Assembly: GCA_021828575.1 (NCBI GenBank)
Contig: JAJZEL010000119.1
Coordinates: 1-20,956, forward strand
Origin: Pseudomonadota bacterium
Lineage (GTDB): Bacteria; Pseudomonadota; Gammaproteobacteria; Burkholderiales; Ferrovaceae
Direction of reading: 5' to 3'
Length of the DNA stretch: 20,956 nt
In this document: piece after piece, positions 7,039-14,289 of the stretch
How the letters are laid out: each line of letters begins with the position of its first letter
Position numbering within the stretch: the stretch's first letter is position 1
Notes under the pieces: model-generated
Told to the model about the DNA's origin: nothing
Database searches by the model: none
What the model saw: only the letters and a program-made list of their open reading frames with translations
Translations under genes and position numbers: made by a program

Positions 7039-7845
7039 TCACTCACCCTCATGCCATTCAGGCACCTGAGGGATGTGCAGTTGGATCACTTCTGGCAGGT
7101 CGAATCCGAAATGGTCCATCAGTAACTGACGCAATTCCTGACGGTTTTCAAGCGTCTTTCTGGTGAGTCTGCTGTCCTGCCAGAAGGTGCATTCACGGTT
7201 CATGACCGTCACCTGCCCCCCTGGAATCCAGGCCCTGAGCATGAGTCGATTGCGGAATGGGGATTCCGGAAAAGTGGCTGTGTAGTGATTGCCCATCAGG
7301 AAATCTACCGGATAGTCCGGATCCAGGGTGGTGATCCAGAGCGTACGCACTTCATCACGCACCCGGGTTTTTAATCGCCAGCATGACGAATCCTGTTCCA
7401 TCCAGTGTGAATCATCCGCCTGATCTTTTCTCATGGCCAATGGGTACCGGGGGCCAGCTCCTCCGAATCCCGGATCCACCACAAAAAGCCCTTCCGGCAG
7501 TGAAACCGTTAGAAACATGTGGGTACGGGGTGCCTCATGCAAAGGCACAAACATCACCACCCTTGCCGTGTGCGCCTGGAGACTGAATCCGAGCGACTCC
7601 AGAACGGCACCAAGCAAGGTGACATGCTCGAAACAATAACCTCCACGACGAGCCTGAATCAGCTTGGCCTGAAGCGCACCCAGGTCCAGTGATATGGGCC
7701 GACCCAGCAGTACGTCCAGATTCTCGAAGGGGATATGGCGCATGTGCGCCTCCTGCAACCGGGTCAAGGTCTCCAGATTCGGCAACAGGCTGCCCTGCCA
7801 GTTCACCCGGGACAAATAGGCTTCAAGATCAAGCGCAGTCGCCAT
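7039..7845 (-). CDS. nat: Arylamine N-acetyltransferase
   Basis: Cytoplasmic acetyl-CoA-dependent N-acetyltransferase acting on arylamines and hydrazines; the natural substrate in this organism is unknown. 268 aa, slightly shorter than the 275-280 aa usual for bacterial NATs. The full Cys-His-Asp triad is visible: Cys71 in RRGGYCFE, His109 in PRTHMFL and Asp124 in VVDPGFG. The 38- and 15-residue spacings are exactly those of Salmonella NAT (C69, H107, D122). HIPFENLDV (37-45) is the usual N-terminal motif. ATG 7845 has a perfect AGGAGG (complement of 7851-7856) five bases upstream. It follows the AlkA-type glycosylase by 12 bases on the same strand and is almost certainly cotranscribed with it. 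It converges on the DAB operon. Confidence 0.95.
   Translation of the reverse strand: MATALDLEAYLSRVNWQGSLLPNLETLTRLQEAHMRHIPFENLDVLLGRPISLDLGALQAKLIQARRGGYCFEHVTLLGAVLESLGFSLQAHTARVVMFVPLHEAPRTHMFLTVSLPEGLFVVDPGFGGAGPRYPLAMRKDQADDSHWMEQDSSCWRLKTRVRDEVRTLWITTLDPDYPVDFLMGNHYTATFPESPFRNRLMLRAWIPGGQVTVMNRECTFWQDSRLTRKTLENRQELRQLLMDHFGFDLPEVIQLHIPQVPEWHEGE
7046..7072. terminator. Possible shared hairpin at the convergent DAB/nat junction
   Basis: CCCTCA (7046-7051) pairs with TGAGGG (7067-7072), and the inner TGCC (7052-7055) pairs with GGCA (7061-7064) around loop ATTCA, with a two-base CC bulge: a 10-bp interrupted stem. It lies inside the last codons of nat and about 27 bases after the PII-like stop, where a bidirectional terminator would be useful. 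No clear T-run follows on either strand, so intrinsic termination is uncertain. Confidence 0.3.
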
Positions 7846-7857
7846 GCCCTCCTCCTT

Positions 7858-8736
7858 TCATGCGGCCCACAAATGTGCCGCCACCAGCGCCCGCCAAGGA
7901 CTGAATGTTTTCAGCCAATCCTGTGTTTCCTGCAATCCCATGGGCACCGGATGTAACAGGATCTGTTGCAATTGACGGCGCACAGCCACGTCACCATGCA
8001 ATGAACCATCAAGCCACCCAAAGCCCCGCAACAAGGCATAGTCCACTGTCCAGGGTCCTATGCCCCGCACTTCCAATAACCGTTCCCTCATCACATCCAA
8101 CGGCACGTTTCGCATCCATTCATCCAGCGGTAAATGACCTGCCAGTACACCACTGGACAGTGCCTTCAACGCGCCCGCCTTGGTGGCCGAGAAACCCAGG
8201 GACTGCAACTCGTGAACTGTCAGCGTGTCCACCGCCTGTGCGTCCGGATAACAATACAAGCCACAGGAGTGTCGTAACCCGACCCTCTCCACGAGCCGAC
8301 GTCGCAAGGAGACCGCAGACTTCACACTGACCTGCTGGGCAGCGATGGCCCAGCTCAACGCTTCAAAAGGCGTGGCCGTTTGAGGAACTCTCAGACCTGG
8401 ATGTCGATGAATGAGCGCTCCCAATACCGGATGTGCCCCGTGAGCACGCTCGAAATCATCCACGGGCTGGTCAAGCCCGACCAGATGGCTGGCGAGCCAT
8501 TCCACTGCTTCAGGATCGGCAGCGGAACCCTCTACATCAAACACCACCTGCACGCATTTTTCCTCAAAACGCAGGGCCAGACAGGCCGGCTGCCCATTCC
8601 AGATCATGCCCTTGTGCAAACATAACCCCTCCACCTGCTCACAGAGCCCCACAGGATCGCGTCGATGAAAAGAGAAAAAATCGTCTCTTCTGAAATTTCC
8701 TGGCAACGCCAACTCAAAACAGGCACGGTGTCCCAT
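7858..8736 (-). CDS. alkA: AlkA-type DNA-3-methyladenine glycosylase (HhH-GPD)
   Basis: Base-excision repair glycosylase removing alkylated purines. 292 aa from ATG 8736, chosen because GAGGG lies six bases upstream; in-frame alternatives are ATG 8748 (four residues more, poor ribosome site) and TTG 8772. Seen: an N-terminal AlkA-N-like beta region (about 1-95), HhH-GPD domain with PFEALSWAIAAQQVS (123-137), helix-hairpin-helix LLEVRGIGPWTVDYALLRG (220-238), and Asp249 in LHGDVAVRRQL at the position of the catalytic Asp238 of E. coli AlkA. The C terminus FSPWRALVAAHLWAA matches the family's PWR-x(5)-H-x-W ending. No Ada methyltransferase or AraC part is fused, and the four-Cys iron-sulfur cluster of Nth/MutY is absent. 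The name alkA is by family; substrate range is not readable. First gene of a two-gene unit with nat. Confidence 0.88.
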   Translation of the reverse strand: MGHRACFELALPGNFRRDDFFSFHRRDPVGLCEQVEGLCLHKGMIWNGQPACLALRFEEKCVQVVFDVEGSAADPEAVEWLASHLVGLDQPVDDFERAHGAHPVLGALIHRHPGLRVPQTATPFEALSWAIAAQQVSVKSAVSLRRRLVERVGLRHSCGLYCYPDAQAVDTLTVHELQSLGFSATKAGALKALSSGVLAGHLPLDEWMRNVPLDVMRERLLEVRGIGPWTVDYALLRGFGWLDGSLHGDVAVRRQLQQILLHPVPMGLQETQDWLKTFSPWRALVAAHLWAA

Positions 8737-8788
8737 CTCCACCCTCATTACTTTGGTGACAAGATATTGCAAAACATCTTGGGAATAG

Positions 8789-8818
8789 ATTGTACGCTTT
8801 CAGCTTTCAACTCTTTAA
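8789..8818 (-). promoter_or_regulatory. Candidate promoter for alkA-nat
   Basis: Read on the minus strand: TTAAAG (complement of 8813-8818), an 18-base spacer and TACAAT (complement of 8789-8794). The -10 matches the sigma-70 consensus at five of six positions; the -35 is weak. It would give a leader of about 45 bases to ATG 8736. The same ~100 bp between alkA and the divergent regulator must also hold that gene's promoter, which I could not place. Confidence 0.3.
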
Positions 8819-8837
8819 CCATGCCATTCCCTGTTCC

Positions 8838-9515
8838 ATGAATGCCATTCGTGTTTTCTGCATCACCCATCATCAGGTGGTTGTCCTGGGACTCAGGACC
8901 TTGCTGGACAGTTCGCCAAAACCCATGCGCTGGGTGGGCCACCACACCAACCCCGCAGGGCTGTGGTGGAAAATCCAGCGCAGCAAACCTCATGTAGTCA
9001 TCACTGACGACCTGTTTTTTCCAGTCATCCCGGAAGGATTTCCCAGCAAGCTGAAGGCACTGGGCATCGGCCTTCTCGTACTCAGCACCTCCCAGGATCC
9101 TGTGGAACAGGAAGCCCTGCTGCGCGCAGGAGCAAGGGGAATCGTGACAGTCATGGAACCGGCAGGCACCTTGCTGGGTGCCATCGAAAAAGTGGCCAGT
9201 GAACGCCTGTGGCTACCCCATGAACTGACAGACCATGTGGTGAATAAATCCCTTCAGCGACACAAAAATCATCCACCATCAGAAACCAGACAACGCATTG
9301 ACAGCCTGACCAAACGGGAACAGCAGATCATTGCACTGCTGGTACGTCAACCAGAGGCCAAAAGCTTTTCGTTGGGGCATCAACTGAATCTCAGCGAACG
9401 AACCATTCGGAACAGGCTTTCGGGCATTTACAGGAAGCTGGGACTGCGCGGGCGAAGCGCATTGCTGGTGTTTGCCACCAAACACCGACTTGCTTACGGC
9501 CTGGACATCAGCTGA
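8838..9515 (+). CDS. LuxR/NarL-type regulator with degenerate receiver domain
   Basis: 225 aa from ATG 8838, where receiver homology begins (MNAIRVF); no Shine-Dalgarno is seen. The frame stays open back to a TTG at 8790, but that adds no conserved sequence. Residues 1-120 have the response-regulator fold pattern: Asp57/Asp58 at the end of strand 3 in VVITDD, LLVLSTSQD at strand 4, ALLRAGARG before strand 5. The N-terminal acidic pair is replaced by Thr-His-His (10-12), and the conserved Lys after RAGARG is missing (GIVTVMEP), so ordinary phosphorylation is doubtful. Residues from about 160 form a GerE/LuxR helix-turn-helix: LTKREQQIIALL, then LSERTIRNRLSGIYRKLGL. No partner kinase gene is present. 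Divergent from alkA and tail-to-tail with the RNA methyltransferase (22 bp overlap). Target genes unknown. Confidence 0.88.
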   Translation: MNAIRVFCITHHQVVVLGLRTLLDSSPKPMRWVGHHTNPAGLWWKIQRSKPHVVITDDLFFPVIPEGFPSKLKALGIGLLVLSTSQDPVEQEALLRAGARGIVTVMEPAGTLLGAIEKVASERLWLPHELTDHVVNKSLQRHKNHPPSETRQRIDSLTKREQQIIALLVRQPEAKSFSLGHQLNLSERTIRNRLSGIYRKLGLRGRSALLVFATKHRLAYGLDIS

Positions 9516-10273
9516 CGGTGCCGTTCAAACATGAGCAGGGAACCTGCCACTGCAGCATTAAGGGACTCCACGCCCCTTTCCATGGGAATGTGCACTCGAC
9601 CATGAGTCAGTGCCAGGCTCTCTGATGACAGACCCATCCCCTCATTGCCCACGACAAAAGCCACGTCCCCCCGCAAATCCTCTTCATGGTAAGGCCTGCT
9701 GGGCATGGTCAGGGTAGCAGCAAGTATGCGCCCTTCATAATGACCCGAGAGCCAGTCCAGAGGGACATCTTCATGTACCGTCAAGGCAAAGTGCGCCCCC
9801 ATGCCTGCCCTCAACACCTTGGGCGACCATGCCTGGGCGCAACCAGAAGACAGCAGCACGCGCCGAACACCCGCTCCTGCTGCAGAACGCATCAAAGTGC
9901 CCAGATTGCCCGGATCCTGGATTCTCTCAAGCCACAGACATGCGCCGGAGAACTTCTCTGGCAAAGGGGTATTGGGAATATCCACCAAAAGCGCAATGCC
10001 GACCGGAGACTTTACGCTGGCACAGGAAACAAACAGGGTATCTTCCAGTATCAAGGCTTCGGGCCAAGATTTATCAGACAGAAGTGGAACGATTTCAGGA
10101 TGAGTAGCACCAGATTGACTCACCAGCACTGCCCGTACCGGTCCCGGGTACGCCTGAGCCAGATGCACCCCATCCAGAATGGTGCGACCCAGCTTCCGGC
10201 AGTGCCTGGGCGAACGACCGAGAGCTGCCCATTCGCGCACGAGGGGATGCTGCCGTGAGCGGATCATGGACAT
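9494..10273 (-). CDS. SpoU/TrmH-family RNA 2'-O-methyltransferase
   Basis: SAM-dependent SPOUT-class enzyme methylating ribose 2'-O in tRNA or rRNA. 259 aa from ATG 10273 (GGGA six bases upstream). ATG 10267, which makes an ATGA overlap with rnhB, is an alternative, and ATG 10318 would overlap rnhB by 55 bases. All three SpoU motifs are present: LERIQDPGNLGTLMRSA (115-131), FVVGNEGMGLS (206-216) and IPMERGVESLNAAVAGSLL (229-247), which build the trefoil-knot SAM site. An N-terminal L30e-like substrate domain covers about 1-95. The size and two-domain layout suit the rRNA (TsnR/RlmB-like) group rather than TrmL. The modified nucleotide cannot be assigned. Last gene of the envelope cluster; its 3' end overlaps the convergent regulator. 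Confidence 0.9.
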   Translation of the reverse strand: MSMIRSRQHPLVREWAALGRSPRHCRKLGRTILDGVHLAQAYPGPVRAVLVSQSGATHPEIVPLLSDKSWPEALILEDTLFVSCASVKSPVGIALLVDIPNTPLPEKFSGACLWLERIQDPGNLGTLMRSAAGAGVRRVLLSSGCAQAWSPKVLRAGMGAHFALTVHEDVPLDWLSGHYEGRILAATLTMPSRPYHEEDLRGDVAFVVGNEGMGLSSESLALTHGRVHIPMERGVESLNAAVAGSLLMFERHRQLMSRP

Positions 10274-10881
10274 GAGCAGTCCCGTACCGGACCAAAGGAC
10301 TGACGATGATGGGGGCATGGCCCATGCTGTGCCAACAGTTTGAGATGAAGAGGGGTGGGATAGCCTTTATGCCTTTCAAACTGGTACTGCGGCCATTGAT
10401 CAGACAAGGATAACATCCAGCGATCCCGGGCTGTCTTCGCCAGAATGGAAGCTGCCGAGATTTCCAGCACACGCTGGTCTCCCTTGACCACTGCCATTCT
10501 GTGCCCTGCGACATTCGGACAGAACAGCCCGTCCACCAGAATGACCTCGGGAACCAGAACCAACGCTTCCACGGCACGCCGCATAGCCAGCAGCGTGGCC
10601 TGAAGAATATTGAGTTCGTCGATTTCCTGCACAGACGCATTCGCCACGGACCAAGCCATGGCCACTGTCTTGATTCTGCCTTCCAGATCAATTCGACGGG
10701 GTTCCGGAATCTTCTTGGAATCCTTCAATCCCTGCGGAATCCGTTCCTGATCCAGAATGACGGCTGCCGCAAAAACAGGCCCTGCCAAGGGACCTCGTCC
10801 TGCCTCATCCACACCGCAGCAAAGGCCGTTTGGCCAAACCAGGGGTTCATTGCCCCTGATGACCTTGTCAGGTGGCATCAT
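10264..10881 (-). CDS. rnhB: Ribonuclease HII
   Basis: Endonuclease cutting RNA in RNA/DNA hybrids and initiating removal of misincorporated ribonucleotides. 205 aa (E. coli 198) from ATG 10881, which has AAGGTG about eight bases upstream and overlaps the end of lpxB by 14 bases; a longer frame to 10956 would run far into lpxB. Catalytic carboxylates: Asp25-Glu26 in GVDEAGRGPLAG, Asp117 in VILVDG and Asp135 in VVKGD, with spacing equal to E. coli D16/E17/D108/D126. LKDSKK, ISAASILAKTARD and the C-terminal HKGYPTPLH are also typical. It sits directly after lpxB, as in many proteobacteria. Confidence 0.97.
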   Translation of the reverse strand: MMPPDKVIRGNEPLVWPNGLCCGVDEAGRGPLAGPVFAAAVILDQERIPQGLKDSKKIPEPRRIDLEGRIKTVAMAWSVANASVQEIDELNILQATLLAMRRAVEALVLVPEVILVDGLFCPNVAGHRMAVVKGDQRVLEISAASILAKTARDRWMLSLSDQWPQYQFERHKGYPTPLHLKLLAQHGPCPHHRQSFGPVRDCSCP

Positions 10882-12010
10882 GGACCAGCACCTTTTCCAC
10901 TCCCTGCTGGATCGCCGTGAGGGAATCTGCACGCAGAAGGGCATGCAGTCTTGCAAAGGCCAGTGTCATGACCTGCCTGCGCTCCGTACTGTCGAGCAAC
11001 TCGGCCAGTGCACGTTCCAGAAGAGGTGCCGTGGCCTGCTCCTGAATCAACTCAGGAACCACTGCCTCATCCAGGATGATGTTGGGCAATCCCACGAACC
11101 TGGCAAGCCCCTTGCGACGCACAAGCCATGCGGTCAGTTCGGAAAGCTTGTAAGTGATGACCATGGGGCATTTGCACAAGGCTGCTTCCAGCGTGGCCGT
11201 TCCAGAAGCCACGAGCGCCACGTCTGCTGCTGTCAGCACAGTGCGGGCCTGCCCCGTCACCAACCTGATATCAGGGGGTTCACGGGTACCATCCAGCGCG
11301 CGCTGAAATACCGCCTGTGTACCGTCATCAATCAATGGAACCACAAATCCCACGTCTGGAAAATGCTGTTGCAACCGGATGGCCGTGTCCACAAACAAGG
11401 TTGCATGAAATGTCAGCTCTGACATGCGACTTCCGGGCAATAGAGCCACCAGCCGCTGGCTTTCCGGCCATCCAAGAAGGCGACGCGCTGCCGCACGGTC
11501 CCTGGCTTCTGGAATACTGGAAGCCAACGGATGCCCTACATAGGTGACAGGAATACCAGCCTGCTCAAAGATGGGTTTTTCAAATGGAAAAATGGACAAA
11601 ACGCCATTCACAGCCTTGCGAATGCCTGGTAGCCGTCCTGCACGCCAGGCCCACACGGTGGGTGCCACCATCTGCAAGGTGGGAATACCTGCGTGCTTGA
11701 GCTTCTCTTCCAGCGCAAGATTGAAATCAGGGGCATCGATGCCCACGAAAAGATCAGGAGGGTCATCCAGAAAATGCCGCAACAGTTTTCTGCGAATGCC
11801 CAGTAATTCCGGCAAGGCAAGCAGCACCTCCAGATAACCACGCACAGACAACCGTTCCATGGGAAAAAGGGAAGACGCGCCCATGGATTGCATCATGGGG
11901 CCCGCTATCCCTTCAAAAACAGCTTCGGGGTAACGGTTCCGGATTGCTTCGATCAGCGTAACCCCCAGCGCATCACCCGAAGCCTCGCCCGCCACGACTC
12001 CCACGCGCAT
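10868..12010 (-). CDS. lpxB: Lipid-A-disaccharide synthase
   Basis: Peripheral inner-membrane glycosyltransferase (GT19) joining UDP-2,3-diacylglucosamine and lipid X into the lipid A disaccharide. 380 aa, matching E. coli (382). Motifs: GEASGD (8-13) at the N terminus, GIDAPDFN in the first Rossmann half, PTVWAWR, VGHPL, LLPGSR, and SGTATLE in the C-terminal donor-binding half. ATG 12010 lies two bases after the lpxA stop. The downstream rnhB starts inside its last codons. Nothing unusual seen. Confidence 0.98.
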   Translation of the reverse strand: MRVGVVAGEASGDALGVTLIEAIRNRYPEAVFEGIAGPMMQSMGASSLFPMERLSVRGYLEVLLALPELLGIRRKLLRHFLDDPPDLFVGIDAPDFNLALEEKLKHAGIPTLQMVAPTVWAWRAGRLPGIRKAVNGVLSIFPFEKPIFEQAGIPVTYVGHPLASSIPEARDRAAARRLLGWPESQRLVALLPGSRMSELTFHATLFVDTAIRLQQHFPDVGFVVPLIDDGTQAVFQRALDGTREPPDIRLVTGQARTVLTAADVALVASGTATLEAALCKCPMVITYKLSELTAWLVRRKGLARFVGLPNIILDEAVVPELIQEQATAPLLERALAELLDSTERRQVMTLAFARLHALLRADSLTAIQQGVEKVLVHDAT

Positions 12011-12012
12011 GA

Positions 12013-12783
12013 TCAGCGGATGATGCCACGCGTGGTTTTGCTCAGGAATTCCCCCAGCAGTGCCACTTTGGGCACCTGACCGGCAATAAGCGCCACTTCT
12101 TCCCGTGCCTGTTCCAGACTGAGGCCTGAGCGGTACAACTTGCGATAGGCCTGTTTGATGGCCGCAATTTCATCAGTGGAAAACCCGCGGCGACGCAACC
12201 CTTCGCTATTGATGCCATGAGGAGCTGCCGGATTGCCAGCCACCATCACGTAGGGCGGAACATCCTGGGTGATCACAGCGGAAATGCCGATGAAACTGTG
12301 TGCACCCACCTGGACAAACTGGTGGATTCCAACAAAGCCGCCCAGAATGGCCCAGTCTCCCACATGCACATGACCCGCCAGAGTGGCATTGTTGGCAAAA
12401 GTGGTGTGGTTGCCCACCTGGCAATCATGGGCCAGATGCACATAAGCCATGATCCAGTTGTGATTACCCAACCGGGTGACGCCCACATCATCATCCGTAC
12501 CCGTGTTGAAAGTGCAGAACTCGCGAATGGTATTGTCGTCACCGATTTCCAGCGCAGAGTTCTCTCCCTGATATTTCTTGTCCTGAGGTTCACCACCGAG
12601 GGAGCAGAAGGAATGGATCCTGTTGCGCGCACCAATGGTGGTTCGCCCAATAATACGGACATGATCATCTATCCGGGTGTCCATGCCAATCGTGACCTGT
12701 TTCCCTATGATGGAATAGGCCCCCACCGTCACGCCGCTGGCGAGACGAGCCTCCGGGTGTATCAGTGCTGTGGGGTGAATCAT
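12013..12783 (-). CDS. lpxA: UDP-N-acetylglucosamine O-acyltransferase
   Basis: First enzyme of lipid A synthesis, transferring an (R)-3-hydroxyacyl chain from acyl carrier protein to UDP-GlcNAc O-3; soluble left-handed beta-helix trimer. 256 aa (E. coli 262). Hexapeptide repeats run from residue 1 to about 185, followed by the helical C-terminal domain from RRRGFS. Catalytic His119 in VHLAHDC corresponds to E. coli H125. The ruler position that is Gly173 in E. coli (C14) and Met169 in P. aeruginosa (C10) is Ile167 here, in GAHSFIGIS, so a shorter acyl chain is likely. ATG 12783 overlaps the fabZ stop (ATGA). Confidence 0.98.
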   Translation of the reverse strand: MIHPTALIHPEARLASGVTVGAYSIIGKQVTIGMDTRIDDHVRIIGRTTIGARNRIHSFCSLGGEPQDKKYQGENSALEIGDDNTIREFCTFNTGTDDDVGVTRLGNHNWIMAYVHLAHDCQVGNHTTFANNATLAGHVHVGDWAILGGFVGIHQFVQVGAHSFIGISAVITQDVPPYVMVAGNPAAPHGINSEGLRRRGFSTDEIAAIKQAYRKLYRSGLSLEQAREEVALIAGQVPKVALLGEFLSKTTRGIIR

Positions 12784-13229
12784 GACTCAACGGATTTTTC
12801 TGTGCACATGAGTTCTGCTTCTGTGACCACCTGATCATCCACCAGCGCCCGCGCAGAAAACTTCCAGATCCGATAGGATTGCCGCAGAAGACGTGCTTCA
12901 AGAATCAGTTGATCACCCGGAAGCACCGGCTTTCGAAAACGAGCCTTGTCAATACCCACAAAATAAGGGAACACCGTCCCTCCCGGCTTGACCCCTTCCG
13001 TCACAAAAGTCAGGATGGCTGCCACTTGAGCCAGGGATTCCACGATCAACACACCTGGCATCACGGGATGATCCGGAAAATGCCCGCGAAAAAAAGGCTC
13101 ATTCACGGTAACGTTTTTCAGGGCACGAATGGACTCCCCTGGCACCACTTCCAGCACCCGGTCCACCAGCAGGAACGGATCCCGATGTGGCAGATATTCC
13201 AGGATTTCCTTTATTCCCATTGCGCTCAT
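12780..13229 (-). CDS. fabZ: 3-hydroxyacyl-ACP dehydratase FabZ
   Basis: Hot-dog-fold dehydratase converting (R)-3-hydroxyacyl-ACP to trans-2-enoyl-ACP in type II fatty acid synthesis. It competes with LpxA and LpxD for the same substrate, the usual reason it lies among them. 149 aa. Catalytic His50 and Glu64 lie in GHFPDHPVMPGVLIVE, and LPHRDPFLLVDRV (13-25) is the typical N terminus. Start ATG 13229 has AGGAGG (complement of 13237-13242) seven bases upstream, the strongest ribosome site of the envelope cluster; ATG 13220 is weaker. ATGA overlap with lpxA. Confidence 0.98.
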   Translation of the reverse strand: MSAMGIKEILEYLPHRDPFLLVDRVLEVVPGESIRALKNVTVNEPFFRGHFPDHPVMPGVLIVESLAQVAAILTFVTEGVKPGGTVFPYFVGIDKARFRKPVLPGDQLILEARLLRQSYRIWKFSARALVDDQVVTEAELMCTEKSVES

Positions 13230-13245
13230 GACTCCCCCTCCTGTC

Positions 13246-14274
13246 TCATTTTTTTAGTTTTGCTTCCATGTCCTTGAACTTCCGGATCCATTTGGGTAAC
13301 GATCGCAAATGCGCCAGCGTCTCCATCCATTCCCTATGCGGTTGGCTGGGAATGGATGAAGTGTATACCCCCGGCTCTAAAATGGATTTGGTGATCAGGG
13401 AAAACCCCGATATTGTGGTGCCATCACATATTTCCAGGTGGCCCACCAGCCCCACGCCTCCTCCAATCCTGCAATTCTTTCCCACGCGGGTGCTGCCGGA
13501 GATTCCCGTACAACCGGCAATCACCGTATGCGCTCCGATATGGCAGTTATGTCCGATCTGGATTTGGTTGTCCAGCTTGACCCCTTCCTCGATGATCGTG
13601 TCTTCTATGGCCCCCCGGTCAATGGTGGTATTGGCTCCAACCTCCACATCCGGTCCGATGATGACTCGTCCCACTTGCGGAATTTTCAGCCAACCGGAAG
13701 GTCCCCTTGCCATGCCAAAACCATCGGCACCAATCACCACTCCCGAGTGGAGCACGCTGCGATTCCCAATCTGGCAATGAGCATAAATCACGACTCTGGG
13801 ATGCAAAAACACATTATCCCCAAGAACCACATGGTCCCCAAGCACTGATCCTGCGCCAATGACCGCCCCGCGCCCTACAACAACACCGGCCCCAAGCGTC
13901 ACCATCGGCCCCACGCTAGCTCCTTCCATGATGATCGTGCCCCGCCCCACCACTGCAGATGAATGCACTCCTGCGACAACTGCGCTTGAAGGAAACAGTT
14001 GCTGAGCCACCAACGCATAACTGGCATACGGATTGTCTGACACAATGCGAGGCAATGCGGTGGCATCGCGATCGGCAGGACCCAGAATCACGGCTGAAGC
14101 CTGCGTGCTCTGAAGATGAGCCTTGTAAAGGCTGTTAGTCAGGAAGGTGATGTCGCCTGGCTGTGCCAGCTCGAGAGTGCCGACCCCGTCGATTTCTGCG
14201 GTGCCATCACCCACCAACTCGCCACCGGAGACAATGGCCAGTTCTTTCAGTGAAATTTGACGATCTGCCTTCAA
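13246..14274 (-). CDS. lpxD: UDP-3-O-acylglucosamine N-acyltransferase
   Basis: Third lipid A enzyme, adding a 3-hydroxyacyl chain to the 2-amino group of UDP-3-O-acylglucosamine; beta-helix trimer. 342 aa (E. coli 341). Residues 1-100 form the uridine-binding domain, including DITFLTN (41-47) and DNPYASYA (80-87). Hexapeptide repeats follow to about 305, with catalytic His242 in IQIGHNCHIGAH (E. coli H239), and then a C-terminal helix (EWMETLAHLRSLPKW). The start must be TTG 14274, since no ATG or GTG suits the conserved N terminus. AGG lies six bases upstream and the skp stop is 15 bases upstream. A TTG start would keep expression modest. Confidence 0.97.
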   Translation of the reverse strand: MKADRQISLKELAIVSGGELVGDGTAEIDGVGTLELAQPGDITFLTNSLYKAHLQSTQASAVILGPADRDATALPRIVSDNPYASYALVAQQLFPSSAVVAGVHSSAVVGRGTIIMEGASVGPMVTLGAGVVVGRGAVIGAGSVLGDHVVLGDNVFLHPRVVIYAHCQIGNRSVLHSGVVIGADGFGMARGPSGWLKIPQVGRVIIGPDVEVGANTTIDRGAIEDTIIEEGVKLDNQIQIGHNCHIGAHTVIAGCTGISGSTRVGKNCRIGGGVGLVGHLEICDGTTISGFSLITKSILEPGVYTSSIPSQPHREWMETLAHLRSLPKWIRKFKDMEAKLKK

Positions 14275-14289
14275 GAAAACCTGCGCTTA

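Noticed and set aside
8821..8850. Direct repeat ATGCCATTC at 8821-8829 and 8842-8850
   Set aside because: Only nine bases, two copies, and partly inside the regulator's first codons; likely chance.
10264..10318. Longer methyltransferase start at ATG 10318
   Set aside because: It would overlap rnhB by 55 bases and add 15 residues with no family similarity; ATG 10273 or 10267 is at the usual junction.
10757..11422. 221-codon forward open frame opposite rnhB and lpxB
   Set aside because: Shadow of two conserved genes with full catalytic motifs on the other strand.
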